NCBI GenBank assembly: GCA_048013815.1
Contig: CM106585.1
Coordinates: forward strand, 3,224,001 to 3,288,000
DNA from: Setoptus koraiensis
Taxonomy: Eukaryota; Arthropoda
Direction: 5' to 3'
Length of the DNA stretch: 64,000 nucleotides
Position numbers and translations under genes: made by a program. Below are positions 41,726 to 53,612 of this stretch, piece by piece. Positions within the stretch are counted from its first letter, which is position 1; every line of letters starts with the position of its first letter. The notes under the pieces were generated by a model, which worked only from the letters and a program-made list of their open reading frames with translations, did not search any database and was not told the DNA's origin.

Positions 41726-43375
41726 ACATGGTGTCCAACGAGGACACAATTACTTCTCGAAATCGGTTGTTGCAATAACCAACGATCTTGTCGTCAACCG
41801 CTGCGTTACCTGTTACATTATTGAACAATTTTTCACAGGGGTTCACAATAACTAGGTTTAGGTTCCACTCTTTTATTCCCCCTATGTGTGGAAACCTTGT
41901 ATTTCTCCATAGGATGGAATCTACTTTGTTGAAGTCTGCATTTGTGACACTGCACAAAGAGAGTAGCATTATGCAGGCCACCGCCGCGTTCAGCCTCTGG
42001 TTTGTTGCCGGAGTCGTTCCTCTTTCTACAAACTTCTTCAGCCGATCTACATGGGCGAGAATTTTCTTTTTCTTTTTTAGTTTTTCGTCCAGTAGTTTTA
42101 GACTATAAATGTTATTGTCTGAAACTTTAATGACTTCGTATGGCCCATAAAATCTGTCTGTTAACTTCCGTTCAGCTGTCTTTCTCGGAGGGAAATAAAC
42201 CAGAACTTTATCTCTTTCTGAGAACGAGACTTTTCTTCATTATTTCTTTATAATTTTTGTCCGAACGACGTGCCGTTTCCTTTAGCCATTCCAGCTTCTT
42301 CGCTAACTCGCTGACATACTTTTCCTCTTTATTGTTATTGTTTAATGGGTCCGATGGTAGGACAGCCTGTCGGCCATAAGTCAGCTCGAACGGGGACACA
42401 TTAGTTGCCGAATGTTTCGCGTTGTTGATGGCGAAAACAGCCATCGGCAGTGCTTCCTCCCATTCATCTTCTTCTGATATGATGAGCGCCAATTTCTCCT
42501 GCAAGGAGCGATTAACGCGCTCCACCATACCATTGCCTTTGCTATGGTATGGTGTAGACTTTAGTTGTTTAATCTCCATTATTTTTGTGATTTCGTCCAG
42601 TAATTTATTGGCAAAACCACTGCCGTTGTCTGTAAGGAGGACAGATGGTGTCCCAAAGCGGCAGACGATTTTGTTGATTATAAATTTCGCGACTGTTCCA
42701 GCACTAACGTCCTTCGTCGCTTCTGCCTCTACCCAACGGCTAATCATATCAATGGCAACTAGTATATATTTGTTGCCGTTCGAGGTCGTCCTCCGTTCCC
42801 CTATAAAATCCAATGCATACATTGTAAATGGGTCGTTGGACGTTGGGGAACACATAAGTCCCTGCTGCTTGACTTGGCCTGTTTTGCGCCTCAGGCAGTC
42901 TTCACAGGATTCAATGACTTTTTCGACATCTGCCGCTATCTCGGGCCAGAAATACTTCCTTCTTATCAACTCGACTGTGTTTTTAATGCCCGGATGGGCC
43001 GCCATTTTATTGTTATGGTGTAAATCTATTATCTCTCTGCGACGAGCAGATGGTACACATAGTTTCCCATCTCTGGTGTAGATAATGTTGTTTATCATTT
43101 TGAAGCCAGGGTCTCCGGCTTCAAATCTTTCTTTTAATAGCCTGATAAATTCGTCCCGAGAACTGTCTGCCAACCAGGCTTTGTTCTCCACGGGGACTAT
43201 GGCGTTCACGCTCGGAAAAACAAATCTCTCTTCGACGCCGTATGGTAGATCTATAGGTGCTCTTGACAAGCAGTCCACGTCCGCTTGGTTCTTGCCACTG
43301 ATATATCTAATGTTGAGATTAAATTCTTGTAATTTTAGTGCCCAGTGAGCAATCTTCCTTGGCAGATCGGCTTTT

Positions 43376-44549
43376 TAGCGCTTAATTTTAATTAAGTAGC
43401 TACTGGGGTAGTGATGTTGGATACGTTTATTCACGTGACTATGTAATCCTATGGAGGTTTGACTTAGTCAAATTTGTGAGAATCCTGCTAGACGTTACAC
43501 ATGTATTCCTATGTAGATTCGACTTGGTCTATTATCGCTTCGAATTTCTGATGATAGTTTCAGGTGCTCGTTCGATGTTCGATGGTTGGAGTTCGAAGTT
43601 CGATGGCCAGAGTTCGGTGGTCAGACTTCGATGGTCACAATTCGAAATTCGAATTGGAAATTCGAATTTCTGATGATAGTTCCATCTGCTCGTTCGATGT
43701 TCGGTGGTCATTGTTCGGTGGTCAGAGTTCGATGGTCACATTTCGAACTTCGAAATTCGAAATTGAAAATTCGAATTTCTGATGGGAGTTTCAGCTGCTA
43801 GTTCGAAGTTAGTGGTTCAGTGTTCTTAGTTCCATGGTCAGAGTTCGGTGGTCACATTTCGAACTTCGAAATTCGAAATTGAAAATTCGATTTTCTGATG
43901 ACAGTTTCAGCTGCTTCGTCGAAGTTCGATGGTCAGGGTTCCGTGGTCAGAGTTCGATGGTGACAATTCGTATTTCGAATTTCGAACTTCGAAATTGAAA
44001 ATTGAAAATTCGATTTTCTGAAATGAGTTTCATCTGCTCTGTCGAAGTTGGATGGTCAGAGTTCGGTGGTCGCAATTCGAACTTCGAACTTCGAAATTGA
44101 AAATTCGATTTCCTGATGATAGTTTCATCTGCTCGTTCGAAGTTCGATGGTCAGAACTCGGTGGTCAGAGTTCGGTGGTCAGACTTTGATGGTCACAATT
44201 TGAACTTGGAAATTCGAAAATACCAATTCCTGATGATAGTTTCAGGTGCTCGTTCAGAGTTCCTTGGTCAGTGTTCAATGGTCGGAGTCCGATGGTAACA
44301 ATTTGAACTTCGAATATTGAAAATTCGAATTCCTCATAAGAGTTCCAGCTGCTCGCTCACATGTTTATCTTGCTGCGATAGAAATTTGGAGAACTTGTAT
44401 TCATTCTGTCATCTTTCCGGCTACTCTGATCTGACAGGCCTAGATGTGTATCTCCTACATATTGTCACATGCTCGCATCCACATTCCGACGATACTCGTC
44501 TATCTAAAAAATTAAGCGCTCGAGATACTGATTGAATCAGGATCACTTG
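43376..44549 (+). mobile_element. Helentron-like (HINE-type) element 3
   Basis: A complete copy within Gypsy pol. The left end is TAGCGCTTAATTTTAATTAA, the right subterminal inverted repeat AAAAAATTAAGCGCT near 44506, then the 3' hairpin and ACTTG at 44549. The interior has about seven units of a roughly 100-125-bp TTCGAA-rich repeat (43540-44340), different from the 80-bp satellite of elements 1 and 2. There is no coding capacity. Confidence 0.65.
43540..44345. repeat. TTCGAA-rich tandem repeat, about 100-125 bp
   Basis: Units contain GAATTTCTGATGATAGTTTC, then a TCTGCTCGTTCGA segment and GTTCGGTGGTCAGA-like blocks. Unit length varies. The same repeat, diverged, occurs in the elements at 19167, 33830 and 40599. 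Confidence 0.8.
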
Positions 44550-47500
44550 TTTATTTATTGATGGCGCATAGCGCACAGTGGTCTGTCCACAGGACGACCG
44601 ATTTACCATAAATATACGGGCGAAATTTCTCGACGGAGAACACAATAGCCAAACACTCCAACTCGGTTACGGGGTATTTGGCTTCAGCGTCCTTCAGCCG
44701 TCGGCTGGCGCAGGCCACAATTTTCTTTCTCCCGTCTGCTTCCTCTTGGAGTAGAATGGCCCCGATGTTAGTCCGGCTGGCGTCGGTTTTTATTTCAAGC
44801 TTCGCGTTTGGATTATAATGGGCAACGCCTTTTGAATTCAACAGAGTTTCAATTAACATCTGGTGTGCAACTGAATGCTTCTGGGTCCATTCCCACGGTA
44901 CTTTTTTCAGTAGATCTGCGAGCGGCCCTGAAATTTTGGCGTAATTGGCTATAAACCTACGGTAGTATCACACGAGTCCCAAGAACCGCCGCAGCTCGTG
45001 AATATTATTAGGCTCTTTGAGTTGCCTTATGGCGTCAAGTTTGTCTAAGACGGGTCTAATCCCCTCTCGGTCGATATAGTGTCCTAACAAGTTTATTTTT
45101 GCCATACCAAATTGACACTTCTTCAGCTGGACAGTGAGTCCGGCTCTCTGAAAACGTTTGAGAACCTCTTCTATCATTTCAAGGTGTTCCTCCCATGTTT
45201 CGCTTGCAATAGCACAGTCGTCTAAATATACCATGCATGCTTTTCCTTTTAGGCCGGCGAACACGACGTCAGTCATTTTTTGATATGTTGACACAGCATT
45301 ACAGAAGCCAAATGGCATGCGAACAAACTCATAATGTCCAGTTGGTGTCTTAAATGCTGTGATCGGGACGCTTTCATTATTCATAGAGATTTGCCAGTAC
45401 CCACTGTTGCAATCAATAATTGTGAAGTACTTTTTTCCATGAAATGAATCTATATTGTCGTCAATGCGAGGCAGTGGGTAAGGCCATTTGATAGTCTTCT
45501 TATTGACTTCCCTGTAGTCAATACAGAACCTAGTGCCACCACCTCTTTTAGGGACTAAGACGATCTGTGAGGCCCACGGGCTGGTAGACTCCCTAATAAT
45601 ACCTTTATCCAACATCTCTGATGTTTGTTTATCAATCTCCTCTCTTTCCTTAACCGAATATCGCCTCATTGGGGCTGCTACAGGCGTTCTGTCCGCTAAC
45701 TCAATCTTATGGTCCACTATGTTCGTTGAACCCAACTTACCGCCTATACCTAATACATCACTATATTTTCTCAGTAGTGACAATATCTGCTCTGTTTGTG
45801 AGCTATCTAGTTCATCTCCCACCTCAATTTCTTCTTCCTTATCATATGGGACAATGACGTTAACGGCAGGCGTTGCCGTCTCGTCTGGCGGGATTATCCA
45901 CGTTCCGACCCTATCTTTTCTGTTCAAAACGATAGGTGCTGCAGTCGGGTTCATCAATATAATTGAGCTTACGTCTGAAGTGTTCAGGAGTCCGAACGGA
46001 GTCATTAGCCTGTCTTCTCGATTTATAGGCTCAATTACAACTTCGGTATTTTCAGGCGAATTCTTTAGCTGCACCTTGGCTGTCTGTGACGAATATGGTT
46101 CAATTCGCACTGGTTCTACTATGAAGACACCACTTCCGTCGTAGATGGTTTTTGGCTTGAAAATCAGTTTCCTAGCCCCATGATCAGACAGCGCATTCAT
46201 ACGACTTAGAATATCGCTTCCGATCAACAATTTGTGTGGAATACCTTCAGCCACCACCAGAGTATGCTCTACGCATCTTGTTTCTTTCTTCAAGGAGATT
46301 GTTACCCGCACAGTTGTAGTTCCCACGGTCGCCATGTTAGCTGGCCCCGCGGTTGCGAAGTCTAAGCTTACCTTTGGGTTGATTTCTAAGCTGAGTTGCC
46401 TTGCCAACTCCGCATGAATGACTGAGACCCATGATCCCCCGTCAGCCATTCCGCTGACCGGTTTTCCATTCAGTTCACAGCTTATTTCAATAGGTTGAAC
46501 TGGTAACAATAGGTTTACCGACGGTCTCACTGACCTGTTTGAAGTCGTAGCACTGGTGTCTCTGGTATTCCTCTGACGTTGTCTAGGGCAATCTTTTCTG
46601 ATATGCCCTGGCTGGTTGCATCCGTAGCACTTAATTGTTGTAGAATCAATTGTCTTTACAGCCGTTTGTTTTCGATCTCCCTCGTTCTTCTTATCGGTTG
46701 ACTTGGCCTCCGATGGACATTGTGCTTTCATGTGGCCTACACCTCCACAATTATAACACTTCACCGAGGTCTTCGCGTTGCTTTGATTCTTATTAAGTTG
46801 CTTTGACTGCTTCTTGAGTTTTTTGTCCGGCACTACCGGAACAACCTTCTTAGTTTTTCTTGGCATCCCTTCTTCTAGGATGACCGCCTTCTTCTGTAGC
46901 TCCTTTACAGTTTGTGGGTCATCCTCCATTATGTTAGGGAAAAATTCCGGGAGAATTTTTTCTAAAATTCTATCTACCCGATCTTCTTGTGACATGTCAG
47001 CTTTGTAATCGGTACACAGCTTATTCATGTCACATATGAAGTTTGCTACCGGCTCATCCGGAAGCTGACGACGAGTATTCAACTCCTTTCTAATCTCATG
47101 TTTTTCGGACCTTGGGATGTACTGTTCGTTGAAATCCATTGCAAATCTCGAATCAGCGATCGTCGAAGTGTACCAGTTCCTTGCGCTACCGATGAGGTAC
47201 GCCGGAAGTCTTCTACAAGCTGTCAACTCCGACCAACCGTTAACCGAGCAGCTATATCGGAAGTCCTCCATCCACCGCCGGGCCTTCGATGGCGTCCCAT
47301 CGAATTTCTCGGGCGTCACTAGTAGACGGATAGTCATGTCTTCATTAGTGACGAATCGTGGATCTCTAGAAGTTTCAGATCTTGCGTCGGCCTCTTCAGG
47401 ATCGATGTTAGCGACACTGTTGTTGATACCTTCGTTTGCTTGATTATTCTCTTCTTCGCCTGGCATTGTTAGGTTTTGTTTAACTTCTGTCAAGTAGCGT

Positions 47501-47633
47501 AGTAGATTTGCTTTCTTATTTCGTTCGACGTTTGAATGTTGTAGCGCTTCAATCAGTCCTTCCAAGTTTTCCATTCACTATTCACTTTTACACTTGTGTA
47601 ATTTTACTTATCAACTTCGTTGTTTTATTTTTA

Positions 47634-47646
47634 GGCAGAACCTCCA
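47634..47646 (-). other. Primer-binding site, tRNA-Gln type
   Basis: The plus strand reads GGCAGAACCTCCA, as in the gag-only element. The adjoining LTR tail (AATAAAGACAGACTTTTAC) resembles the LTR end at 54145-54178, which supports close kinship of the two Gypsy elements. Confidence 0.65.
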
Positions 47647-47729
47647 AGTTGAGAGTTTGGTAAAAGTCTGTCTTTATTTATTTTTTGCCAGAACCGCAAT
47701 TCATACCACCTGACGAACAGAAAATACGA

Positions 47730-50700
47730 ATGGTCATCAAGCCAGACGAATTCGATGGGACGCCATCGAAAGCTCGAGTTTGGTTCGACAACTACAGATT
47801 TTGCTGCAGCGTCAACGAGTGGTCAGACTATACGGCATGCAAACGTTTACCAGCATATCTCACAAAATCAGCGAGAAACTGGTTCGTTTCCATGATAGCT
47901 GGTAAGCCTGAAGCAGTCATGTTCGACAGATTGGAAAAGGCGTTCTATGACGAATATGTCCCAAGAAGCTACAGAAACGAGATAAGAATGGAGCTTAATG
48001 CTCTGAAACAACAACCAGGTGAGCCCGTTACAAATTTTATAACGGACGCGAACAAGTTGTGTGAAGATTACGACCCTAAGATGTCAGAGTTAGACAGGGT
48101 AGACAAAATCATTGACAAACTGTTGCCGGTATTCTTCCCCAACATAATGGAAGACGACCCGCAGACAGTAGCCGAGCTTAAAACAAAGGCAGTGAAACTG
48201 GAGCATGGCCTCAAGAAAAGAGGAACGGTTGCAGTAACTGCAGTGGTGAAAAATAGATCAATCAAATGCTATAACTGCCAGGAGATTGGGCATTACAAGT
48301 CGGAGTGTCCCAAGCCAGTTAAAGCGAGATTCGATAAGAATAAGAAACGTGTCGACGAAACTAGCAAAAAGGAAGCAGGTAAAGCCAAGAACAAGGCTTG
48401 CTATATTTGCAAAGAGGTAGGACATTTCAAGGCTGATTGTCCCAAGAAAGAAAGAAAAGAAGAAAAGACGCCGCAAGCTAACACAAGTGTCAAGACGAGA
48501 TACAGTATAAATGCTCTCCAACCGATATTACCCACAAGGTGCTTGGTGGTGATAAAAGGAGAGAGCATTGAAGCAACGGAAGACGGCGGTGCAGCAGTAT
48601 CCGTGATAAACGGCGAAATAGCCAGGAGGCTGAAGCTACCACAGAAAAAGAATGTTGGTGGAATCGCGCTGCAAGATGCAAATGGTAGATCGCTCAACAT
48701 AACAACAACGACAGTGGAGATGAAAGTTATATTGAACGGTCAAGAAAAGAATTGTGTTCAAACTATTGCCGTGTCGGACGATAGTCCCTTCAAATTCTTG
48801 GTAGGGAAAGACGTACTACACAAGCTGAACATAGTTTCCGACCACGGTGAAAACAAGCTTTACTTTAAGAGTAAAACGAGACCTAAATCAACCGGCGGTA
48901 TCTTTACGATCGCGCCGACCAAAATTCCTAAGCTGTCAACGGAATGGGTAAAAGTTGATTTTGCCGGCAAACCGGAATGCCGTGACGCGCTTGTATCACC
49001 AGATAGAAGAGACGACAGGGCGCTTACGCCATACGGTTTGTGTGACGGGTCCAAACAGAAAGCCATACTGTTTTCGAACCCGACAACAAAAGACATTGTA
49101 TTGCGTCAACGAGAAAGAGTCGCGTCTTGGAGAGACCTCAAGAAGATAGACGATCATACGAATATTCCTATCAACGCCATAATCCCATACAACGAGGATG
49201 TAGGGATAGAGATAGGCGACGAGCTGAAAGACGAAGAAGTGAAGCAGATAATGAGTTTGCTTCACGAGTTTGATGACGTCTTAGATACGGGTAACAAGCT
49301 CGGTAATTGTGAGCTTATAACCCACAAAATTGAATTGGTTGACGAAAGGCCAATAGCTCAACCAATGCGACGCTATTCAGAGGCAGAAAAGCAGGAGATA
49401 GAAGCTCAAACGAAAAGCATGCTCGAACAGGGCGTCATCAGGCCCTCATACAGTGAATGGGCATCGCCTATAGTACTCGTGCCCAAACGAGGAGGGGGCA
49501 CGAGATTCTGTGTAGATTATAGAGCCCTAAACAGCAAGACTAAAAAGTGGCCCTACCCTCTACCGAGGGTGGATGACAACATAGACAGTTTCAGAAAGAA
49601 AGTGCTATTCTCTCTGATAGACTGTAACCAAGGATTCTGGCAAATCAATATGGACGAGGAATCGATACCACTTACAGCATTTCGAACGCACATGGGTCAC
49701 TTCGAATTTGTGAGAATGCCCTTCGGGCTGTGTAATGCCGTATCAACGTACCAAAAACTTACAGACCTCATCTTCATGGGATTGAAGGGAATAGACTGCA
49801 TCGTCTATTTGGACGACGCAGCAATTGCCAGTACATCATTCGATAGCCACATAGCAGCCTTGAGAGAGGTTTTTCTAAGATTTAGAGACGCAGGGATGAC
49901 CATAAAGACATCCAAATCAAAGTTCGCGATGCAGAAAATCGACCTTCTTGGCCATCATATAAACAGTAGAGGCATTTATCCTTTACAGGATAAACTCAAG
50001 GCGATAAAAGAACTCCCTTACCCAACGGATGTCTCTGAAGTAAGACGATTCTTGGGGGGAATCGGGTACTACCGCCGATTCATCCCCAACTTCGCCCAAA
50101 TCAGCGGACCGTTGGCCGATTTGACAAAAAAAGGAGCAGAATGGCGGTGGACGAGGGAAGAAGCCCTTTCTTTCCACAAATTGGTGGGAACCTTGGTCAA
50201 ATCAGATGGTATCGCGCACTTCGATCCGAATGCGACGACAATAATTAAAACCGACGCCAGCCGAACGGGCATAGGCGCGATTCTATTGCAGGGAGAGTCG
50301 CATGGAGATCAGAAAATTGTCGCATGCGCCAGCAGGCGCCTCTCGAACTCGGAAGCCAAGTACCCGGTAACCGAGCTTGAAGCGCTTGCTATAGTGTTCG
50401 CCTGCAACAAATTTAGGCCATACATACTGGGCAGAGAGGCCATCATATACACCGACCACTGTGCCCTCTGTGCGATGAACGAAAAAAAGGACTTACCGAG
50501 AAGGATAGCAAACTGGGCTATTCAACTCCAAGAGTTCTCGCTGAAAATTAAGTATGTCTCCGGGAAAGAGCACGCAGATGTTGACTGCCTTTCCCGGGCA
50601 CCGGTCGAGCCGTATGAAATAGCTGAGAGATGCCTCTACCCATGCCATCTGGTCATACCAGCAGATGGAGAACGGTGGAAAGCGGAGGCTAGTAAAGACC

Positions 50701-53612
50701 CACATCTGGCGACGGCTATCAAACTAGCCGAAATGGGCAGCAGCACGGACAAAACAATTAACGGAATTTTATACTCCCACGAGAATAAATTAATCGTCCC
50801 TGCTAGCATGGTTCACGAGATAATAAAATCAGTCCATGAAGACAATCTCAATGCCCATCCGGGAGTGGTCAAAACCGAAGAAATGATAAGATCTCAATAT
50901 AAATGGCCAAACATGTCGAAGGATATAGGTGATTTTATAGGACAGTGCGAAAAGTGTTTGAGAAGAAAAACTACGAACACAAGTCGCCAGGGCCTAATGC
51001 ACAGCGTAGTAGCAGATGGCCCCTACGAGATGGTCGCGATCGACATTATTGGAGAACGAAAAAAGACTGCGAGACAGAACACATATATAATTGTCGCAGT
51101 CGACATCTTCTCAAGAATGGTCGAAGCTAAAGCTATTAAGAACACAAGTTCTAGAGCAATTGCTAAATTCATAGTGGACAGAATCGTATGTCGCCACGGG
51201 GCGCCAATTAAACTACTCACAGATAATGCCAGCGGGTTCGTGAGCGCGGCAATAAAAGAAGTAACGAGGCTATTAGGTTGCAACCAACTACAGTGCGCTC
51301 CATACCACCATCGTGGGAATGGGGTAGTAGAGCGAACAAACAGGAGCCTGCAAGACAAAATAGCATTGTTAATAACAGACCAGGATGAGTGGGACGACGT
51401 ATTACAGATGGCTGTGTTTGCCTTGAATAAAGCAACTTCTCGCAGCACTAAATTTAGCCCATTTGAAATAATATATGGCAGAAGCCCGAGAATGCCATCT
51501 GATACGACAGAACTGACGTCCCCAGACAAATACGCAGAGAGTCTGGCAGTTCGTCTAGAACTGATAAGGAGCATGGCCGCAGACAATGATAAAGAGAGCA
51601 AAGAAAAGTCGAAGGCTAGATTCGACGAAAACCGTAGAACCGTAAAATTCCAGGAGAACGATAAGGTTCTCTGTTGCTTCCCTCCTAGAGGAGCTGCAGA
51701 TCAAAAGTTGGACGACCGTTATTTCGGCCCGTACACAGTAATGGCAGCTAGAGACAACGACATCTACAAGCTCAAACTCGACGATCCAAATTCTAAAAAG
51801 AAGCGGACAATTATTGCCCATGTTAGTAGGTTAAAAGCCTACAACATTGAACAAAGCGGTACGCAGATGTCGGCCCAATTAAACCCAACAGACGGACACC
51901 AGATGTCTTCAAGTCGCCGAACAACTGGCCCCGTCGCGTATCTGGGTTTGATCATGGGTTGCTTGGCAGTATTGTTGCCTGGAGCGAATGCGGAATTCAA
52001 TCCGGTCGATCCCGTGCTATGGGTCGCCACAGAAATTCCGCATGTCGCGTCACAAACAGACTGGAACATCGACATCACTCTGGAAGACCCTTGTAAGGTA
52101 CTGTTCACTAACATAAGCGGTTCTAGATCGATGGATGCAGCGATAATTAAGAGTTGTGAAAACAGGTATAATGAAATAATAATTGCCAACTTAGACAAGT
52201 TGTGCCCAGAAAAGGTAGGGCACGCTGTAAACAGACGATTCATCTTCGAGGTGTCGATGCTGACGGCAATCACGGTGACAACAATGCTGACAGCTGTCAC
52301 AAAAATAGTGGATGTCCCAGCAGTGGACAAAAGAGTAGACCTTATAACCGAAAAAGCGAACCAATTGGTTGAACTAACCAACAAGGTAACAAGAGACTTG
52401 GAGGTAATACGACTCAACACTATTAACACGAATAAGGTAGTCGCGACACATCTCGATAGAGTCATAGAGGATCTGGAGTTCGTGTCAGGCCTAGTACAAA
52501 ACCAACCGCGAGTCGCAGATCTATTAGCTATGACATACCAAAAATTCTCTAAAGCAGCGCAACAATTAGAGCGAATTGCGAATGATTTCGAAGAGAAAAA
52601 GACGGTATCGAGAGAATTATTCAACCTAATCAACGAAACGCGCCTTTTCGATCTTAAGATGGAGAAGTACACCGTATTCAAGAAATGTAACCGCCTGAGT
52701 TCGAACAGAATTGAAATATCGGTCACAATTCCTAAAAGAAGTAAAGAGATGACGATATTTAAAGCGGACGCCTTCGAATTCTGGAACATTACAGCCGAAG
52801 ATATGTGCTTGAAACAGTATAAAGAGCCAGAGTATGTACTGTTCAATGCCACATCGGACTGTATGCTGTCCATCAAATCTACTGATATAAGCAATGAAGT
52901 GCTAAGAGGCAAAGCATGCCAACTCAGACAAAGGTTAAGTCCAAACGAAACAGTTTGGGTGACAAAAAAATGCGTTCCCAAAGAAACAAATAAAGAAACG
53001 ATCAAGATGGACAGTATCAAACATTATGAAAGCAGACATTTTATCAACTGCCAGTTTAATAAAATAAGCACAAACCACAAAGAGCACGATTGCCCGAACT
53101 TTGTGTTCTCAATTGCAGAGACAGAAAGCTTTAATATAGGAAGCTATTACTACGTGCATCAATCAGCCCACATGACGCCCATGGTGACGATGCTAACGAC
53201 GGCACCAGAACGTATAAATCTCCAGCTGGCCACAAACGGTATCCGATTTTCCAACGAGATAACGACCCATATTGAGAAGTTGGAATCACTAACCCCAACA
53301 CCAATGGTCGCCCCACTTAATACAACTGGTGAGAAAGACAAATACTTTGACTTGTTTGGAGCCAGAGAGATGTATTATAGAGTCGAAGAGTGGCTAAAAA
53401 CAGGGTACCGCATGACCGTTACAGTAATAGCGGTTATATGCCTACTTACCCTGTATCCAGTAGTTAAATTAATGTGGCTAGTAGTAGCATGGCCCGTAAG
53501 AATTGCTACAAACAGATCGAGCCTACTACTACCGACCCAAAACGTCCAAATGAGAAACTATCAGAGACGAAACTGGTACGCACCAGTTTCAATTAACAGG
53601 AGAATCGATTGA
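47730..53612 (+). CDS. Single-frame gag-pol-env polyprotein (Gypsy)
   Basis: I take the first ATG in the frame (47730), giving 1,960 codons. Approximate order: gag (1-170); two zinc knuckles CYNCQEIGHYKSEC and CYICKEVGHFKADC (about 178 and 230); protease-like region (about 285); reverse transcriptase with CVDYRALNSKT and YLDD (about 690); RNase H TDASRTGIG; integrase finger HPGVV...CEKCLRRK (about 1040-1080) with TDNASGF and GNGVVERTN; env from about 1405. Env has a leader (LGLIMGCLAVLLPGANA), DPCKVLFTNISG, a basic NRR site with a hydrophobic stretch, coiled coil, FINCQFNKIST and CPNFVFS blocks, and a C-terminal membrane segment (about 1890-1925). As at 3731, env is in the same frame as pol. 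Confidence 0.88.
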   Translation: MVIKPDEFDGTPSKARVWFDNYRFCCSVNEWSDYTACKRLPAYLTKSARNWFVSMIAGKPEAVMFDRLEKAFYDEYVPRSYRNEIRMELNALKQQPGEPVTNFITDANKLCEDYDPKMSELDRVDKIIDKLLPVFFPNIMEDDPQTVAELKTKAVKLEHGLKKRGTVAVTAVVKNRSIKCYNCQEIGHYKSECPKPVKARFDKNKKRVDETSKKEAGKAKNKACYICKEVGHFKADCPKKERKEEKTPQANTSVKTRYSINALQPILPTRCLVVIKGESIEATEDGGAAVSVINGEIARRLKLPQKKNVGGIALQDANGRSLNITTTTVEMKVILNGQEKNCVQTIAVSDDSPFKFLVGKDVLHKLNIVSDHGENKLYFKSKTRPKSTGGIFTIAPTKIPKLSTEWVKVDFAGKPECRDALVSPDRRDDRALTPYGLCDGSKQKAILFSNPTTKDIVLRQRERVASWRDLKKIDDHTNIPINAIIPYNEDVGIEIGDELKDEEVKQIMSLLHEFDDVLDTGNKLGNCELITHKIELVDERPIAQPMRRYSEAEKQEIEAQTKSMLEQGVIRPSYSEWASPIVLVPKRGGGTRFCVDYRALNSKTKKWPYPLPRVDDNIDSFRKKVLFSLIDCNQGFWQINMDEESIPLTAFRTHMGHFEFVRMPFGLCNAVSTYQKLTDLIFMGLKGIDCIVYLDDAAIASTSFDSHIAALREVFLRFRDAGMTIKTSKSKFAMQKIDLLGHHINSRGIYPLQDKLKAIKELPYPTDVSEVRRFLGGIGYYRRFIPNFAQISGPLADLTKKGAEWRWTREEALSFHKLVGTLVKSDGIAHFDPNATTIIKTDASRTGIGAILLQGESHGDQKIVACASRRLSNSEAKYPVTELEALAIVFACNKFRPYILGREAIIYTDHCALCAMNEKKDLPRRIANWAIQLQEFSLKIKYVSGKEHADVDCLSRAPVEPYEIAERCLYPCHLVIPADGERWKAEASKDPHLATAIKLAEMGSSTDKTINGILYSHENKLIVPASMVHEIIKSVHEDNLNAHPGVVKTEEMIRSQYKWPNMSKDIGDFIGQCEKCLRRKTTNTSRQGLMHSVVADGPYEMVAIDIIGERKKTARQNTYIIVAVDIFSRMVEAKAIKNTSSRAIAKFIVDRIVCRHGAPIKLLTDNASGFVSAAIKEVTRLLGCNQLQCAPYHHRGNGVVERTNRSLQDKIALLITDQDEWDDVLQMAVFALNKATSRSTKFSPFEIIYGRSPRMPSDTTELTSPDKYAESLAVRLELIRSMAADNDKESKEKSKARFDENRRTVKFQENDKVLCCFPPRGAADQKLDDRYFGPYTVMAARDNDIYKLKLDDPNSKKKRTIIAHVSRLKAYNIEQSGTQMSAQLNPTDGHQMSSSRRTTGPVAYLGLIMGCLAVLLPGANAEFNPVDPVLWVATEIPHVASQTDWNIDITLEDPCKVLFTNISGSRSMDAAIIKSCENRYNEIIIANLDKLCPEKVGHAVNRRFIFEVSMLTAITVTTMLTAVTKIVDVPAVDKRVDLITEKANQLVELTNKVTRDLEVIRLNTINTNKVVATHLDRVIEDLEFVSGLVQNQPRVADLLAMTYQKFSKAAQQLERIANDFEEKKTVSRELFNLINETRLFDLKMEKYTVFKKCNRLSSNRIEISVTIPKRSKEMTIFKADAFEFWNITAEDMCLKQYKEPEYVLFNATSDCMLSIKSTDISNEVLRGKACQLRQRLSPNETVWVTKKCVPKETNKETIKMDSIKHYESRHFINCQFNKISTNHKEHDCPNFVFSIAETESFNIGSYYYVHQSAHMTPMVTMLTTAPERINLQLATNGIRFSNEITTHIEKLESLTPTPMVAPLNTTGEKDKYFDLFGAREMYYRVEEWLKTGYRMTVTVIAVICLLTLYPVVKLMWLVVAWPVRIATNRSSLLLPTQNVQMRNYQRRNWYAPVSINRRID

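Larger units (their letters stand above)
41726..47683 (-). mobile_element. Ty3/Gypsy retrovirus-like element with env start, broken
   Basis: In minus-strand order: an LTR tail (47683-47647), a tRNA-Gln-type primer site (47646-47634), gag from an ATG at 47574, two zinc knuckles (CYNCGGVGHMKAQC, CYGCNQPGHIRKDC), protease, reverse transcriptase (CIDYREVN, VYLDD), RNase H (TDASRTNIG), a Helentron-like insertion (43376-44549), integrase (HHCC finger near 42950, TDNGSGF, GNGMVERVN), and the beginning of env (NADFNKVDSILW, NPCEKLFNNVTG) before the Helentron-like pair at 41725. It is broken, with a few breaks besides the insertion. It lies head-to-head with the related element at 47684. Confidence 0.88.

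Noticed and set aside
51839-53020. Long minus-strand frame opposite env
   Set aside because: No recognisable domain, biased composition typical of an antisense frame, and it overlaps the well-supported plus-strand polyprotein.
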